A stretch of DNA of 64,000 nt from Enterobacter ludwigii. GTDB taxonomy: Bacteria; Pseudomonadota; Gammaproteobacteria; Enterobacterales; Enterobacteriaceae. The notes beneath the pieces were generated by a model that had not been told where the DNA came from, did not search any database, and saw nothing but the letters and a program-made list of their open reading frames with translations. The position numbers were made by a program, and so were the translations under genes. Location: assembly GCF_001750725.1 (NCBI RefSeq), contig NZ_CP017279.1:1364001-1428000 (forward strand). Reading direction: 5' to 3'. This document shows, in pieces, positions 16,742 through 25,259 of the stretch (within the stretch, counting starts at the first letter, position 1; every line of letters begins with the position of its first letter).

Positions 16742-19723
16742 CGTTCCGCCAATCAGCGTGTAGGCCAGCGTTCCCCAGAACACGGAGTGCGTCAGGGGAA
16801 TGAACGCCAGCACGGCGGCCATGGCCGTCAGTAAGACCGGCCTCGCGCGCTGTACGGTCGCCTCAACCACGGCGTGGAACGGATCGAGACCGTCCTTCTG
16901 GTTGTGATCGATTTGACCAATGAGTATCAGCGTGTTTCGCATCAGGATCCCCGAAAGCGCGATCAGGCCGACAAGAGCATTGATGCCAAACGGCTGATTG
17001 AAAAGCAGCAGCGTAGGAACCACACCAATAAGCCCCAGCGGTGCGGTCAGGAATACCATGACCATGGCCGAGAGTGAACGCACCTGCAGAATGATTATCA
17101 GCAGCGTCAGGGCAATCATGATGGGGAACAGCGGGGCCATGGCCTGGGTGGCTTTGCCGGATTCCTCAATCGATCCCGCCATTTCGATGCGATAGCCAGG
17201 TGGAAGCGAATCAACAAGGGGTTGCAGCTGTTTCATGATGGCGGTTGACACATCCGGGGGCTGAAGGTTTTCGGCAATGTCTCCCCGCACGGTAATCGTG
17301 GGCGTACGATCGCGACGGCGCAACAGCGGATCTTCCATTCGGATCTCAATCTCCCCGATTTGTGACAGCGGAACGCGTTGCCCGGCGTTACCCACCAGGG
17401 TAAAGCCCTCTATCTTCGCCGGATTAAGGCGGATATCACCCGCGGCGCGGCCCGTAACCTGTACCGAACGAATATCTTCCCGCACGGAGGTGATGGGAAC
17501 GCCCGACAGCAGGAACTGAAGCTGCTGGGCAACGGCGTTCGACGTTAAGCCGGTAGCCTGCAGGCGGTTCTGATTGAGGGTGAAATGCAGGGTCGGTACG
17601 CGTGAACCCCAGTCGGTATTGACGGTTCTCATCATCGGGCTGGCCTGCAGCACACCTTTAACGTTATCTGCAATGTCACGCAGTTTATCGACATCCGGAC
17701 CCATTACACGCCAGGCGACCGGGAAGGGAGAATAAGGCCCGAACACCAGCTGCGTGACCCGCACGCGTGCCTCCGGAGCCAGCCCGCGGGCTACCGCTTC
17801 GCGAAGGCGGAACTTCAGCGCCTCGCGTGACTTCTCGCTGTCCGTCATGACGACAACCTTCGCGAAAGAGGGATCGGGCAACTCAGGGGCCATCGCCAGA
17901 TAAAAGCGCGGCGAACCCTGGCCAATGTAGGCGGTGACGATGCTGGCTTCAGGCTGTTTGCGCAGCCACGCTTCGATTTTCGCGGTGGCGGCGCTGGTTT
18001 GCTCAATCGATGTGCCATACGGCATCTGCACTTCCACCAGCACCTCGGGGCGGTCGGATGTCGGGAAAAACTGTTTCTTAACCAGCCCCATCCCCAGTAC
18101 TGCGAGGGTGAAGATGGCCACGACGGACGCGGCAACGATCCATTTTCGGGCGATCACGCGGCTCAGGGTATGACGAAAACGGTTATAGCGCGGGGTGTCA
18201 TAGATGGCGGCATGACCACCTTCGACTTTTGCGATGTCCGGCAGGATTTTGACGCCCAGATAAGGGGTGAATACCACCGCCACAAACCACGAAGCTATCA
18301 GGGCGAGGCCGACTACCCAGAACATATTACTGGTGTACTCCCCGGCGGTTGACTGCGCAAAACCATTCGGCATAAACCCGATGGCTGTCACCAGGGTTCC
18401 GGCCAGCATTGGCGCGGCGGTATGGCTCCAGGCGTAGGCGGAGGCTTTGATTCTGTCGTAGCCTTCCTCCATTTTTACCACCATCATTTCGATGGCGATA
18501 ATGGCATCATCAACCAGTAAGCCGAGGGCAAGAATAAGGGAGCCCAGGGTAACGCGGTCGAAGTTTATACCGGAGGCTTCCATCACGACAAAAACGACCG
18601 CCAGCGTCAGCGGCACTGCCGCTGCGACAACGATGCCCACGCGCCACCCCATACTGACAAAACACACCACCATCACCACCAGCAGGGCGACGAAGAACTT
18701 GATCATAAACTCATCGACCGACGAGCGGATATTCACCGACTGATCGGTGACTTTCGTCAGGGTCATCCCCAGAGGCATATTCGCATTGATATTTGCCGTT
18801 TCAGCATCCAGCGCTTTACCCAGCGCCAGGCCGTTCCAGCCTTCACGCATGACAATACCGAGCAGGAGGGTGGGTTCTTGCTGGTTACGGATCTGCAGGG
18901 TCGGTGGATCTTCATACCCCCGTTCAACCGTTGCTACGTCGGACAGCCGGAGCGTTTTGCCCTGCGCGATAAGGGGCGTATCGCGGATCTTCTGCAATTT
19001 ATCGAAAGCGCCGTCGAGGCGGATAAAGATTTGCGCCCCGCGCGTTTCAATCGAGCCCGCCGCGGTTAATGCGTTCTGGCTGTTGAGCGTGGTGAAAATA
19101 TCCTGCGGCGAGAGTCCCAGTGTTGCCAGACGGTCATGCGAGAAGGAGATGTAAATCCGCTCGGCCTGTTCCCCGATGATGTTCACTTTCTTTACGCCCG
19201 GAACGTGCAAAAGCTGCTGGCGCAGGGCTTCGGCGTCACGCACTAACAGACGCTGTGGTTCGCCTTTCGCTTTCAGTGCAAAAAGGGCAAAGGTGACATC
19301 GGAAAACTCGTCATTGATCATCGGCCCCATGACGCCTGCCGGAAGGTTTTTGGTTTCATCCCCCAGTTTCTTTCGCGCCTGGTAAAATTCCTCCTGAACC
19401 TGAGAAGGCGGGGTTTTGTCCTGCAATGACAACGTGATAAACGCCATACCGGGGCGGGTATACGTTTCCGTGCGGTCATACCATTTGAGTTCCTGCAGAC
19501 GTTTTTCCAGCGGCTCGGCGACCTGATCCTGGATTTCCTGCGCGGTTGCGCCGGGCCAGACGGTGATAACCGTCATTTGCTTAACCGTGAAGGGTGGATC
19601 TTCCGCGCGGCCAAGGCCAAAAAACGAGAAAATACCGGCAAGGGTAACCAGAATAATCAAGAACAGCGTGACCGAGCGCTCGCGTACCGCAAGCGCTGAC
19701 AGGTTGAAACGACCTCCACTCAT
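16664..19723 (-). CDS. RND efflux transporter, inner-membrane permease
   Basis: This 1019-residue protein is a proton-driven RND pump of the AcrB-like hydrophobe/amphiphile family. It has an N-terminal membrane helix (SVTLFLIILVTLAGIFSFFG), a duplicated periplasmic porter domain, and helices carrying the proton-relay segment LGLLVDDAIIAIEMM. It sits directly downstream of its membrane-fusion partner with a 4-bp ATGA overlap. No outer-membrane factor is adjacent, so a TolC-type protein encoded elsewhere would be needed. Substrates are unknown. Confidence 0.94.
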   Translation of the reverse strand: MSGGRFNLSALAVRERSVTLFLIILVTLAGIFSFFGLGRAEDPPFTVKQMTVITVWPGATAQEIQDQVAEPLEKRLQELKWYDRTETYTRPGMAFITLSLQDKTPPSQVQEEFYQARKKLGDETKNLPAGVMGPMINDEFSDVTFALFALKAKGEPQRLLVRDAEALRQQLLHVPGVKKVNIIGEQAERIYISFSHDRLATLGLSPQDIFTTLNSQNALTAAGSIETRGAQIFIRLDGAFDKLQKIRDTPLIAQGKTLRLSDVATVERGYEDPPTLQIRNQQEPTLLLGIVMREGWNGLALGKALDAETANINANMPLGMTLTKVTDQSVNIRSSVDEFMIKFFVALLVVMVVCFVSMGWRVGIVVAAAVPLTLAVVFVVMEASGINFDRVTLGSLILALGLLVDDAIIAIEMMVVKMEEGYDRIKASAYAWSHTAAPMLAGTLVTAIGFMPNGFAQSTAGEYTSNMFWVVGLALIASWFVAVVFTPYLGVKILPDIAKVEGGHAAIYDTPRYNRFRHTLSRVIARKWIVAASVVAIFTLAVLGMGLVKKQFFPTSDRPEVLVEVQMPYGTSIEQTSAATAKIEAWLRKQPEASIVTAYIGQGSPRFYLAMAPELPDPSFAKVVVMTDSEKSREALKFRLREAVARGLAPEARVRVTQLVFGPYSPFPVAWRVMGPDVDKLRDIADNVKGVLQASPMMRTVNTDWGSRVPTLHFTLNQNRLQATGLTSNAVAQQLQFLLSGVPITSVREDIRSVQVTGRAAGDIRLNPAKIEGFTLVGNAGQRVPLSQIGEIEIRMEDPLLRRRDRTPTITVRGDIAENLQPPDVSTAIMKQLQPLVDSLPPGYRIEMAGSIEESGKATQAMAPLFPIMIALTLLIIILQVRSLSAMVMVFLTAPLGLIGVVPTLLLFNQPFGINALVGLIALSGILMRNTLILIGQIDHNQKDGLDPFHAVVEATVQRARPVLLTAMAAVLAFIPLTHSVFWGTLAYTLIGGTLGGTIITLVFLPAMYAIWFRIKPAA

Positions 19724-20829
19724 GGTGTCATCCCCGCCTGAGTGGCATCGCGCTGTTCCGCCAGCCGGACCGCTTCGCCTTCGTGCAGAAGATGGACGCC
19801 TAACGCAACAATCTTCTCTCCGGGCTGCACGCCGCCGGTCACTCTGGCGATATCATCCCCTACGCTAAGCACCCTGACAGGCTGCCAGACGACTTTTGTC
19901 GGCTGAGCGGAAATACGCCAGACGCCAGGCCCTTTCCCCGCATCGAAGAGGGACGCCAGAGGAACCTGCATTACCCGGCTGTCGCCTTTGCCGTGTTCGA
20001 TGCTCAGCGTCACGGTCGCCCCCAGCGGCGCGTTCGCCAGCGCGCCATCCAGCACGTATCGGGCCTCAAAGGTACGGGTGGTCGCATCGGCTGAATCAGA
20101 CAGCAGGCGCAGCTTCGCGCTAAAGGGCTGTTTTTCGTTACCGTAGAGCGTTGCCAGGGCTGTACTTCCTACGGCAGGGCGCAGGGTTTCCGGCAACTGG
20201 ACCAGCGCCTCGCGCTGCCCCGCGCGGGCCAGACGGATCACCGCCTGCCCGGCGCTGACCACCTGTCCAGGCTCGGCAAGCGTCTCCATCACCACGCCGT
20301 CTGAATCGGCAAGTAGCACGGCATAACCGGTGGCGTTTTGCGCCACGCCTGCCTGTGCCCGGGCAGCGCTGAGCTCCGCTCTGGCGCTGTCGGCTGCGGC
20401 TTTAATCTGGTCGTACTCTGACGCCGACACTGCACCGGATGCCACAAGGCCGCGATAACGCGCCTCATCGCTGGACGCTTTACGTGCGTGCGCCTGGGCA
20501 GCATCCACCGCTCGCTGCTGGGCCTGCGCCTGTAATTTCAGATCAACAGGATCCAGACGCATTAAAGGCTGGCCCTGCTTAACGGTTTGACCCGTATCGA
20601 CAAGACGTTCGAGAATTTTGCCCTGCACCCTGAAGCCTAAATCACTTTGCGTTCTTGCCACCACCACGCCGGTAAAGGCGCGTGACGTCTCGTTCGCAGG
20701 GATCACGGACGCAAACCTGACAAGCGGTGGCTGCGTGCGCGGATCGTCACTGGCGTGGTTATCGCCGCATGCCACCAGGGCAAACGGCAGGAGGCATACG
20801 GCAAGGCGGGCTGAATGAAGCCTGAGCAT
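19720..20829 (-). CDS. RND efflux periplasmic adaptor lipoprotein
   Basis: This 369-residue membrane-fusion protein links the RND permease to an outer-membrane channel. It begins with a lipoprotein signal (LLPFALVACGDNH, lipobox LVAC), followed by a lipoyl domain half (FRVQGKILERLVDTGQTVKQGQ), a coiled-coil hairpin rich in Ala/Gln, the second lipoyl half (ADSDGVVMETLAEPGQVVSAG) and a beta-barrel domain. It precedes the permease in the same operon and follows the TetR gene. A palindromic operator candidate and a promoter lie just upstream. Confidence 0.93.
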   Translation of the reverse strand: MLRLHSARLAVCLLPFALVACGDNHASDDPRTQPPLVRFASVIPANETSRAFTGVVVARTQSDLGFRVQGKILERLVDTGQTVKQGQPLMRLDPVDLKLQAQAQQRAVDAAQAHARKASSDEARYRGLVASGAVSASEYDQIKAAADSARAELSAARAQAGVAQNATGYAVLLADSDGVVMETLAEPGQVVSAGQAVIRLARAGQREALVQLPETLRPAVGSTALATLYGNEKQPFSAKLRLLSDSADATTRTFEARYVLDGALANAPLGATVTLSIEHGKGDSRVMQVPLASLFDAGKGPGVWRISAQPTKVVWQPVRVLSVGDDIARVTGGVQPGEKIVALGVHLLHEGEAVRLAEQRDATQAGMTP

Positions 20830-20864
20830 GGGAACCCTTATTACATTAACAGGACGGTATCCGC

Positions 20865-20901
20865 ATTCTCATTCTAGTGACCAATAAAGTCAATGGTCAC
20901 T
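20865..20901 (-). promoter_or_regulatory. TetR operator overlapping the efflux promoter
   Basis: AGTGACCA (20876-20883) and TGGTCACT (20894-20901) form a perfect inverted repeat with a 10-bp spacer. On the minus strand the spacer contains TTGACT (-35, 20888-20893), followed after 17 bp by GAGAAT (-10, 20865-20870). The operator thus straddles the -35 box of a promoter for the adaptor and pump genes. It lies just beyond the stop codon of the TetR gene. Confidence 0.72.
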
Positions 20902-20903
20902 AA

Positions 20904-21518
20904 TCAGGGGGCCAGGCTTCGCAAAATCAGAGAGGAGAGGACAACCGCCGCGGTCGGGGCGGCTTCAAGGTTGTACTGCAGCTGAACAGGGTTAATGAAA
21001 GGGCACATCACCATATAGATCGCCAGTGTAGCTTCGTCCAGAGGGGTTTTTCTCTCGAACTCACCGGCTTTTCTGCCCTCGACAACAATGCTCTCAATCA
21101 GCTTCAGCAGACGTTCGGAATACCTTTCGGTTGAAGGCCACTTGTCCCGCGCGGCAACGGCGGCAATGTCGTAGAGTTTACGCTCATGGAAAAACAGTTC
21201 ACTTCCCGCCTCGGTGAGCGCCCTGAACAGACGACGCAGCTTTTCGCTTGCGGATGGCGCATCAGCGATGGCTGCATTGACCGCCGCCATGATCATATCA
21301 AGACGGTTCGCGCAGATGACCTCGCCGATTGCCTGCTTGGAATCAAAAAATTTATAGATATAGGCTTTTGAAAAACCGATGGCTTTGGCAAGTTCGGCGA
21401 CGGTGGTTTTTTCATAGCCGTAATGGCCGAAATGCTCATACGCAGCTTCGACGATTTGCTCTCGGACCGTGTGATCGAGTGGACCACGTGTGGATGGGGT
21501 GTTCATGTCTTTAGTCAT
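20904..21518 (-). CDS. TetR-family repressor of the RND efflux operon
   Basis: This 204-residue protein has a TetR DNA-binding domain (TTVAELAKAIGFSKAYIYKFFDSKQAI, about residues 37-63) and a variable ligand-binding C-terminal half. It lies immediately upstream of the adaptor and permease genes in the same direction. Inverted repeats of the same 26-bp length occur on both sides of the gene, arguing for autoregulation plus control of the pump. ATG at 21506 (MNTPSTRG) is an alternative start. Confidence 0.9.
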   Translation of the reverse strand: MTKDMNTPSTRGPLDHTVREQIVEAAYEHFGHYGYEKTTVAELAKAIGFSKAYIYKFFDSKQAIGEVICANRLDMIMAAVNAAIADAPSASEKLRRLFRALTEAGSELFFHERKLYDIAAVAARDKWPSTERYSERLLKLIESIVVEGRKAGEFERKTPLDEATLAIYMVMCPFINPVQLQYNLEAAPTAAVVLSSLILRSLAP

Positions 21519-21555
21519 TATTTCAGCTTAGCGTGACAGGCTCCGATTGACAACG

Positions 21556-21581
21556 TGTGACCATTTGGTAATTGGGTTACA
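21556..21581. promoter_or_regulatory. second candidate TetR operator upstream of tetR
   Basis: TGTGACCA (21556-21563) and GGGTTACA (21574-21581) form an imperfect inverted repeat with 10 bp between arms. This is the same total span (26 bp) and nearly the same arm sequence as the perfect repeat at 20876-20901. It lies upstream of the TetR start, where it could autoregulate. Confidence 0.5.
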
Positions 21582-21738
21582 TGGTTGAGTGGGCAAATGG
21601 CACATGCACAGTCGTCTGTGGAACTCGAGGGATAATACTCGTTAGCCCTGAGCCGTTAAGACTGCATCATCAACCAGGTCGGCTAAGTGTATCACTGTTT
21701 TTCGCGGGATATTGTCAGTCTTTGCGAGAGGTTGCGCG

Positions 21739-21769
21739 CGTTTCAGTGCAATTGCGCGGCACTGAAACG
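21739..21769. other. 11-bp perfect inverted repeat
   Basis: CGTTTCAGTGC (21739-21749) and GCACTGAAACG (21759-21769) can form an 11-bp perfect stem with a 9-base loop. It lies in the roughly 270-bp gap between the TetR start and the 3' end of the SDR gene. There is no T-run on either side, so it is a poor terminator; a protein-binding site or RNA structure is possible. No supported gene was seen in this gap. Confidence 0.55.
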
Positions 21770-21791
21770 TCACGCTTTGACCTGAACGGGA

Positions 21792-22610
21792 TTATGCGTC
21801 TGAGTGCGTCCCCTGACCGGCGGGCTTAGGTCGTAATACTTTTTCAGCAATGATCGCCAGACGTCGGCGGGTGACAAACCGGTGTAACTGGCCCAGCAGC
21901 CAGTTGCCGCAGCCGGGGATCAGCGTATTGCGTTGCGTATCCACGGCCCGTAACGCCAGCGCGACTACGTTCTGCGCTGGCATTCTTTTGCCCACTGACG
22001 CTTCCTCGGCGTTCACCACCTCAAAAAAGGCGGTATCCGTTGCGCCGGGGCAAAGCGCCAGCACGCGGATGCCGTGAGCGCGGTATTCTCCCCACAGCGC
22101 GTTCGAAAAGGAGAGTAAAAATGCCTTTGTTGCCCCATAAATTGCCATATACGGATCCGGTTGCATGGCCGCGGTCGAGGCCACGTTAATCATCACGCCT
22201 GAACCTTTACGCAGCATCGCGGGCAGCAGGGCGTGTGCGAGCGCCACGGGGGCAACGCAGTTGACGTTGATCTCTTCACGCTGGCGCGCCAGAGATAGCT
22301 TTTCAAATCGCCCGTAGGTGGCAAACCCCGCGCTATTAATCAAAATATCGGGATAAAACCGTAACGCTTCCAGCCGTTCCACAATGTGGGTAATGGCCTC
22401 AGGCAGCGTTAAGTCCTGCACGATAACGGTGAGTGATACGCCGTGCGTTTTGTGTAGCTCAGCCGCAAGCGCCTGCAGCGTTGCCTCGGAGCGGGCAACC
22501 AGGATCAACCCCACGCCACGGGCCGCGAGCTGGCGGGCGAACTCCCGTCCTATGCCCGAGGATGCACCGGTAACCAGTGCTGTTTTTCCTGTATAATCAA
22601 AAGAATTCAT
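21792..22610 (-). CDS. short-chain dehydrogenase/reductase
   Basis: This 272-residue classical SDR has the cofactor motif TGASSGIG near residue 13, NSAGFATYG, and the catalytic Ser...Tyr-x-x-x-Lys segment (VASTAAM, then YGATKAF). The substrate is unknown. ATG 22610 (MNSFDYTGKTALVTG) is chosen since the cofactor fold begins right after it; the frame continues upstream through the promoter region. It diverges from a MerR gene, and the shared region holds a MerR-type promoter reading toward this gene. Confidence 0.9.
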   Translation of the reverse strand: MNSFDYTGKTALVTGASSGIGREFARQLAARGVGLILVARSEATLQALAAELHKTHGVSLTVIVQDLTLPEAITHIVERLEALRFYPDILINSAGFATYGRFEKLSLARQREEINVNCVAPVALAHALLPAMLRKGSGVMINVASTAAMQPDPYMAIYGATKAFLLSFSNALWGEYRAHGIRVLALCPGATDTAFFEVVNAEEASVGKRMPAQNVVALALRAVDTQRNTLIPGCGNWLLGQLHRFVTRRRLAIIAEKVLRPKPAGQGTHSDA

Positions 22611-22644
22611 AACATAAATCCCGTTTTCCCTGTCTGTGCGGCAC

Positions 22645-22676
22645 AGGATAAACCGTGTACTCAGGTACACGGTCAA
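22645..22676 (-). promoter_or_regulatory. MerR-type promoter with palindromic long spacer
   Basis: ACCGTGTAC (22652-22660) and GTACACGGT (22665-22673) are perfect inverted arms around TCAG. Read on the minus strand, TTGACC (-35, 22671-22676) and TTATCC or TATCCT (-10, near 22645-22651) flank this palindrome with a 19- or 20-bp spacer. Overlong, dyad-bearing spacers are the hallmark of promoters activated by MerR proteins through DNA distortion. The promoter points to the SDR gene. Confidence 0.75.
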
Positions 22677-22706
22677 GCGTGATTTTTACAAAGTGAGAAC
22701 GACGCG

Positions 22707-23075
22707 ATGAGGATCGGCGAGCTGTGTGCCAGAACTGGGTTATCGAAAGAGACGGTGCGTTATTATGAAAGGGCGGGCTTGCTGGAAAAAATTCCGCAGC
22801 CAAACGGCAGTAATAACTACAAAGTCTACTCGGCTGTGGATTTACAACGGCTGAAGCTGATCGGGCATGCCAAAATGCTGGGGTTTACCCTGGCTGAAAT
22901 CGCCGATGTTCTGGCGGTCTGGGTTGATGACCGCTTTACCGCGGAGGAAAAACAGGCCGCTTTGCGGCGCAAACTGGCGCAACTGGCCGAGAAAGAAGTG
23001 GCGCTGAATGAACTTCGGACCCGCTTGACCGATGCCCTTCATAAAGTCGGTCAGCCGTGTGTTGATGTATTTTAA
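22707..23075 (+). CDS. MerR-family transcriptional regulator
   Basis: This 122-residue protein has the MerR N-terminal helix-turn-helix and wing (MRIGELCARTGLSKETVRYYERAGLL), a linking region and a C-terminal dimerisation helix (KQAALRRKLAQLAEKE). A single Cys lies near the end (GQPCVDVF), so the metal-binding CxxC loops of CueR or ZntR are absent. It probably senses an organic or reactive compound rather than a metal. It is divergent from the SDR gene that it probably activates. Confidence 0.9.
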   Translation: MRIGELCARTGLSKETVRYYERAGLLEKIPQPNGSNNYKVYSAVDLQRLKLIGHAKMLGFTLAEIADVLAVWVDDRFTAEEKQAALRRKLAQLAEKEVALNELRTRLTDALHKVGQPCVDVF

Positions 23076-23111
23076 ACGGCTGACGCGGGCCGTTTAACGC
23101 AACCGGTGGCT

Positions 23112-24047
23112 TCACGACGTCATCAGCTCACCGCGTTCAGTCTTTTTAAGCCAGTCGATAAAAAACTGGCTAAATGCGGTGACCTGAAGCGGCTGGAGTT
23201 TCCGTTGCGGGTAGACAAACTGTAGCCCGACATCTTTGCGATCAAACCGGCTAAAGCCGGTGAAGCTCCCGGCAAGCAACACTTTCAGCCTTCCTTTCTC
23301 GACATCGTCCTTCACGTCCCACCACGATTTGCCCGCAATGCCAGCCCCGTCGAGGGCCCACTGACGAAGCAGCGCCCCGTCATCACAGACCATGGCAGGC
23401 TCTACGCGAACGACGCGCTCTTTCCCCTCAACCTCAAACCGCCATTCATTCATCACCACTCCTTGCGACTCCAGCGCCAGACAGCGGTGGTCCGTCAGCG
23501 CGTCACAGGAGGCAGGGATACCCAGGTCGTTAAGATACGCTGCTGACGCGACCAGCACCCGGTGATTGGGACGGATATTTCTGACCACCAGGCTGCTGTC
23601 TGGCAGGTTGCCGAAGCGAATGCTCATATCCAGCCGGTTAGCGACCAGATCCTCTACGTGTTCTCTTAAGTAAACGAAAAATTTGATTTCCGGATGCAGG
23701 CGGGAAAATGCCATGACGGCGGGGCTGAGATACTGCCTGCCAAAGTCAGAGGGGGCGGAAAGACGAATGTTGCCGCTGAGCACGCCCTCTTTTTGTGCCA
23801 GTAACGACTCGGCATGATGCATCTCTTCCAGCACGCGCAGTGCAGCATGGTAAAACTCTTCGCCCGCCCGGGTGAGGGAGATAGCCCGCGTGGAACGGTG
23901 AAACAGGCGCGTCTGGTAGCGTTCTTCAATCGCTTTGAGGCGGGCGGTCATGGTGGCCGGGGAAAGTGACAGGCGGCGGCCAGCGGCGGAAAGCCCGCCA
24001 GCCTCGGCCACTTCAACCAGCAGCGCCATATCTTCGAGTTTACCCAT
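23112..24047 (-). CDS. LysR-family transcriptional regulator
   Basis: This 311-residue LysR regulator has a helix-turn-helix (GLSAAGRRLSLSPATMTARLKAIE) followed by a substrate-binding domain (IRLSAPSDFGRQYLSPAVMAF). It is divergent from the old-yellow-enzyme gene at 24147, with a 36-bp dyad in the 99-bp shared region. It therefore probably controls the reductase and the following SDR. Confidence 0.9.
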   Translation of the reverse strand: MGKLEDMALLVEVAEAGGLSAAGRRLSLSPATMTARLKAIEERYQTRLFHRSTRAISLTRAGEEFYHAALRVLEEMHHAESLLAQKEGVLSGNIRLSAPSDFGRQYLSPAVMAFSRLHPEIKFFVYLREHVEDLVANRLDMSIRFGNLPDSSLVVRNIRPNHRVLVASAAYLNDLGIPASCDALTDHRCLALESQGVVMNEWRFEVEGKERVVRVEPAMVCDDGALLRQWALDGAGIAGKSWWDVKDDVEKGRLKVLLAGSFTGFSRFDRKDVGLQFVYPQRKLQPLQVTAFSQFFIDWLKKTERGELMTS

Positions 24048-24068
24048 TATTCATATTTTCCGAAAAGT

Positions 24069-24104
24069 GCATCTGATTTTAGTGTAATTATCAAAATCAG
24101 ATGC
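24069..24104. promoter_or_regulatory. large palindrome between LysR and OYE genes
   Basis: GCATCTGATTTT (24069-24080) and AAAATCAGATGC (24093-24104) are 12-bp perfect inverted arms separated by 12 bp. The element is central in the divergent promoter region and is a strong candidate LysR binding site; T-N11-A-like symmetry is typical of that family. Confidence 0.7.
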
Positions 24105-24146
24105 CACCTGTAAAGTGATTTCATCGTAACCACAAGGGACGTCCAG

Positions 24147-25259
24147 ATGAACCAGACCTCACTTTTTGAACGCTACAGGTTAGGGGATCTCAACCTGAAA
24201 AATCGCATCGTCATGGCACCAATGACCCGTGCCCGCGCTCTTCAGCCCGGAAATATTCCCTCGACGCTGATGGCTGAATATTACCGACAGCGGGCCAGCG
24301 CGGGCTTAATCATCACCGAAGCCACGCAGATTTCGCCTCAGGGCCAGGGCTATTCATGGACTCCGGGGATCCATACGCCAGAGCAGGTCGCGGGATGGCA
24401 ACGCACTACCGGCGCGGTCCATCAGGCGGGAGGGGTGATTTTTTCCCAGCTCTGGCACGTGGGGCGGATGTCTCATGCCCGTTTTCACGAAGACGGACTG
24501 CCCGTCGCGCCCTCCGCGCTGGCACCCGATGCGAAAGTATGGGTGGTGAATGAACATGGCGAAGGTCAAATGGTTGACTGCCCGACGCCACGCGTGCTGT
24601 CGCGAAAAGAGATCGCGCTCGTCGTCGAACAGTACCGACAGGCGGCGCTCAATGCCGTTCAGGCCGGATTTGATGGCGTGGAGGTGCACGGCGGAAACGG
24701 CTATCTGATTGATCAGTTCCTGAGATCCACGTCAAACATCCGCACGGATGAGTATGGCGGCAGTCTCGTGAACCGGATCCGCTTCGCGCAGGAGGTGCTC
24801 GATGCCATTGCGCAGGCCATTGGCGCTGAGCGTACCGGTATCCGGCTTTCGCCGTTTATTACACAGCGGGGAATGAACGATCCGCAGGTCATCGAAGCCA
24901 TTCTCGCCCTCGCGGCCTGGTGCCAGCAACGAGGCATTGCGTTTATTCACCTGGCGGAAGCCGACTGGGATGATGCGCCACAGGTTCCGGAAAGTTTCCG
25001 CAAAAAACTGCGCGAAACATTCCGTAGCACCCTGATCGTGGCAGGAAATTATACCCCCGAAAAGGCGGAAAAAATCCTCGCAGCAGGGTATGCCGATTTG
25101 ATTGCGTTTGGACGCCCGTTTATTGCCAATCCCGATTTACCACATCGGCTGGCGCATCACTGGCCGCTGAATGACGTCAGCGATCCCGCCACGCTCTTTG
25201 GTGGTACAGCGGTGGGGTATACCGATTACCCTACTTACAACCTGTGTGAGGAAAAATGA
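24147..25259 (+). CDS. old yellow enzyme family alkene reductase
   Basis: This 370-residue FMN-dependent ene-reductase resembles NemA and plant OPR enzymes; such enzymes reduce activated C=C bonds and sometimes nitro compounds with NAD(P)H. It begins with SLFERYRLGDLNLKNRIVMAPMTRAR, and the substrate-binding pair appears in VEVHGGNGYLIDQF, with His and Asn in place of NemA's His-His. ADLIAFGRPFIANPDLP near the C-terminus is a phosphate-binding segment. It overlaps the next SDR by 4 bp and is probably controlled by the divergent LysR. Confidence 0.92.
   Translation: MNQTSLFERYRLGDLNLKNRIVMAPMTRARALQPGNIPSTLMAEYYRQRASAGLIITEATQISPQGQGYSWTPGIHTPEQVAGWQRTTGAVHQAGGVIFSQLWHVGRMSHARFHEDGLPVAPSALAPDAKVWVVNEHGEGQMVDCPTPRVLSRKEIALVVEQYRQAALNAVQAGFDGVEVHGGNGYLIDQFLRSTSNIRTDEYGGSLVNRIRFAQEVLDAIAQAIGAERTGIRLSPFITQRGMNDPQVIEAILALAAWCQQRGIAFIHLAEADWDDAPQVPESFRKKLRETFRSTLIVAGNYTPEKAEKILAAGYADLIAFGRPFIANPDLPHRLAHHWPLNDVSDPATLFGGTAVGYTDYPTYNLCEEK

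Noticed and set aside
21572..21829. Plus-strand frame of 85 codons between TetR and SDR genes
   Set aside because: No recognisable domain, weak start signal, and it runs into the SDR gene on the other strand.
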